NCBI GenBank assembly: GCA_029859555.1
Contig: JAOUCV010000168.1
Coordinates: 1-5,410 of the forward strand
Direction: 5' to 3'
Origin: Gammaproteobacteria bacterium
GTDB taxonomy: Bacteria > Pseudomonadota > Gammaproteobacteria > UBA9214
DNA: 5,410 nt
Part shown: positions 4,988 to 5,410 of the stretch, piece by piece
Numbering within the stretch: position 1 is the stretch's first letter
How the letters are laid out: each line of letters begins with the position of its first letter
The notes under the pieces: generated by a model
What the model saw: only the letters and a program-made list of their open reading frames with translations
Databases searched by the model: none
Told to the model about the DNA's origin: nothing
Position numbers and translations under genes: made by a program

Positions 4988-5410
4988 ATGGGCGAACGAA
5001 GTATTGATCAAACGCTGGTAGAGCAGGTACAACGGGGTGACAAGCAGGCGTTTGATGTTCTGGTACTAAAATACCAGAATAAAATCATACAGTTAGTTAA
5101 TCGCTACGTGCATGACTCGGATGAGGCCAGGGATGTGGCGCAGGAGGCCTTCATCAAGGCTTATCGGGCGATTGGCCGATTCCGGGGCGACAGTGCGTTT
5201 TATACCTGGCTTTACCGGATTGCGATCAATACGGCAAAGAACTATCTGGTCGCCAGTGGCCGGCGACCGCCACGCAGTGATATAGATGCGCAGGATGCGG
5301 AACAATATGAGGGTGCCACCGGTCTCAAGGAATATGCAACGCCGGAGCGCTTGCTGCAGAAGGACGAGATTCAGGGTGCGATTGCCGAGGCCATTGATGC
5401 GTTGCCCGAT
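4988..5410 (+). CDS. rpoE: RNA polymerase sigma-E factor (N-terminal part, cut by window end)
   Basis: An open frame of 141 codons runs from ATG 4988 to the last base with no stop. It is an ECF (group 4) sigma factor that directs RNA polymerase to envelope-stress genes and is normally held by the membrane anti-sigma RseA/MucA. Region 2 occupies about residues 8-95: the start MGERSIDQ, then KYQNKI, DVAQEAFIKAYRAI (50-62), FRGDSAFYTWLYRIAINTAKNYLV (65-88, region 2.3/2.4, -10 recognition and melting) and GRRPPRSDIDA. The linker (about 96-125) includes a TPE motif, and the frame ends at ALPD, just entering region 4, so roughly 50 residues including the -35 binding helix-turn-helix are out of view. 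The start is supported by AAAGGAG nine bases upstream and by the MGER beginning shared with E. coli RpoE. rseA/rseB-type genes would be expected just beyond the window. Confidence 0.96.
   Translation, partial: MGERSIDQTLVEQVQRGDKQAFDVLVLKYQNKIIQLVNRYVHDSDEARDVAQEAFIKAYRAIGRFRGDSAFYTWLYRIAINTAKNYLVASGRRPPRSDIDAQDAEQYEGATGLKEYATPERLLQKDEIQGAIAEAIDALPD

Overview
The window looks like ordinary chromosomal core sequence from a gammaproteobacterium of moderate GC (mid-50s per cent, judged by eye). The main reasons are the divergent nadB / rpoE pair, which is also the arrangement around E. coli rpoE, and an RpoE N-terminus that reads almost like the enterobacterial protein. I cannot fix the genus. 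A short palindromic intergenic repeat of a type I recall from several environmental gammaproteobacteria (window start) fits a free-living member outside the enterics, but that is inference.

Layout, left to right. (1) 1-27, minus strand: the first nine codons of a flavodoxin-fold protein, probably a WrbA-type NAD(P)H:quinone oxidoreductase, leaving the window. (2) 28-238: a 211-bp intergenic stretch with two different repeats. (3) 239-2129, minus strand: a two-gene unit of a class I (iron-sulfur) fumarase followed 10 bases later by an ArsC/YfgD-family thiol reductase. (4) 2130-2272: a divergent promoter region with a perfect 7-bp inverted repeat whose 6-base centre is exactly TATAAT. (5) 2273-3062, plus strand: an exported TlpA-type thioredoxin and, 10 bases later, a small acylphosphatase with an unusual Cys/His cluster. 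(6) 3063-3180: a convergent intergenic spacer with the second copy of one of the repeats. (7) 3181-4794, minus strand: L-aspartate oxidase (nadB). (8) 4795-4987: a divergent control region with an extended -10 promoter for nadB and a sigma-E-like promoter for rpoE. (9) 4988-5410, plus strand: the first 141 codons of rpoE, cut by the window end.

How the genes relate. Fumarase makes and consumes fumarate, and NadB can pass electrons from its flavin to fumarate as well as to oxygen, so the two enzymes meet at one metabolite. Fumarase (4Fe-4S), ArsC-like reductase, TlpA thioredoxin and sigma-E are each sensitive to or involved in redox or envelope stress, but nothing in the sequence proves a common regulon.

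I see no mobile element, CRISPR array, phage gene, RNA gene or new multi-gene system. The points most worth checking are the regulatory palindromes, the sigma-E autoregulatory promoter, the dispersed repeats and the acylphosphatase Cys/His cluster.
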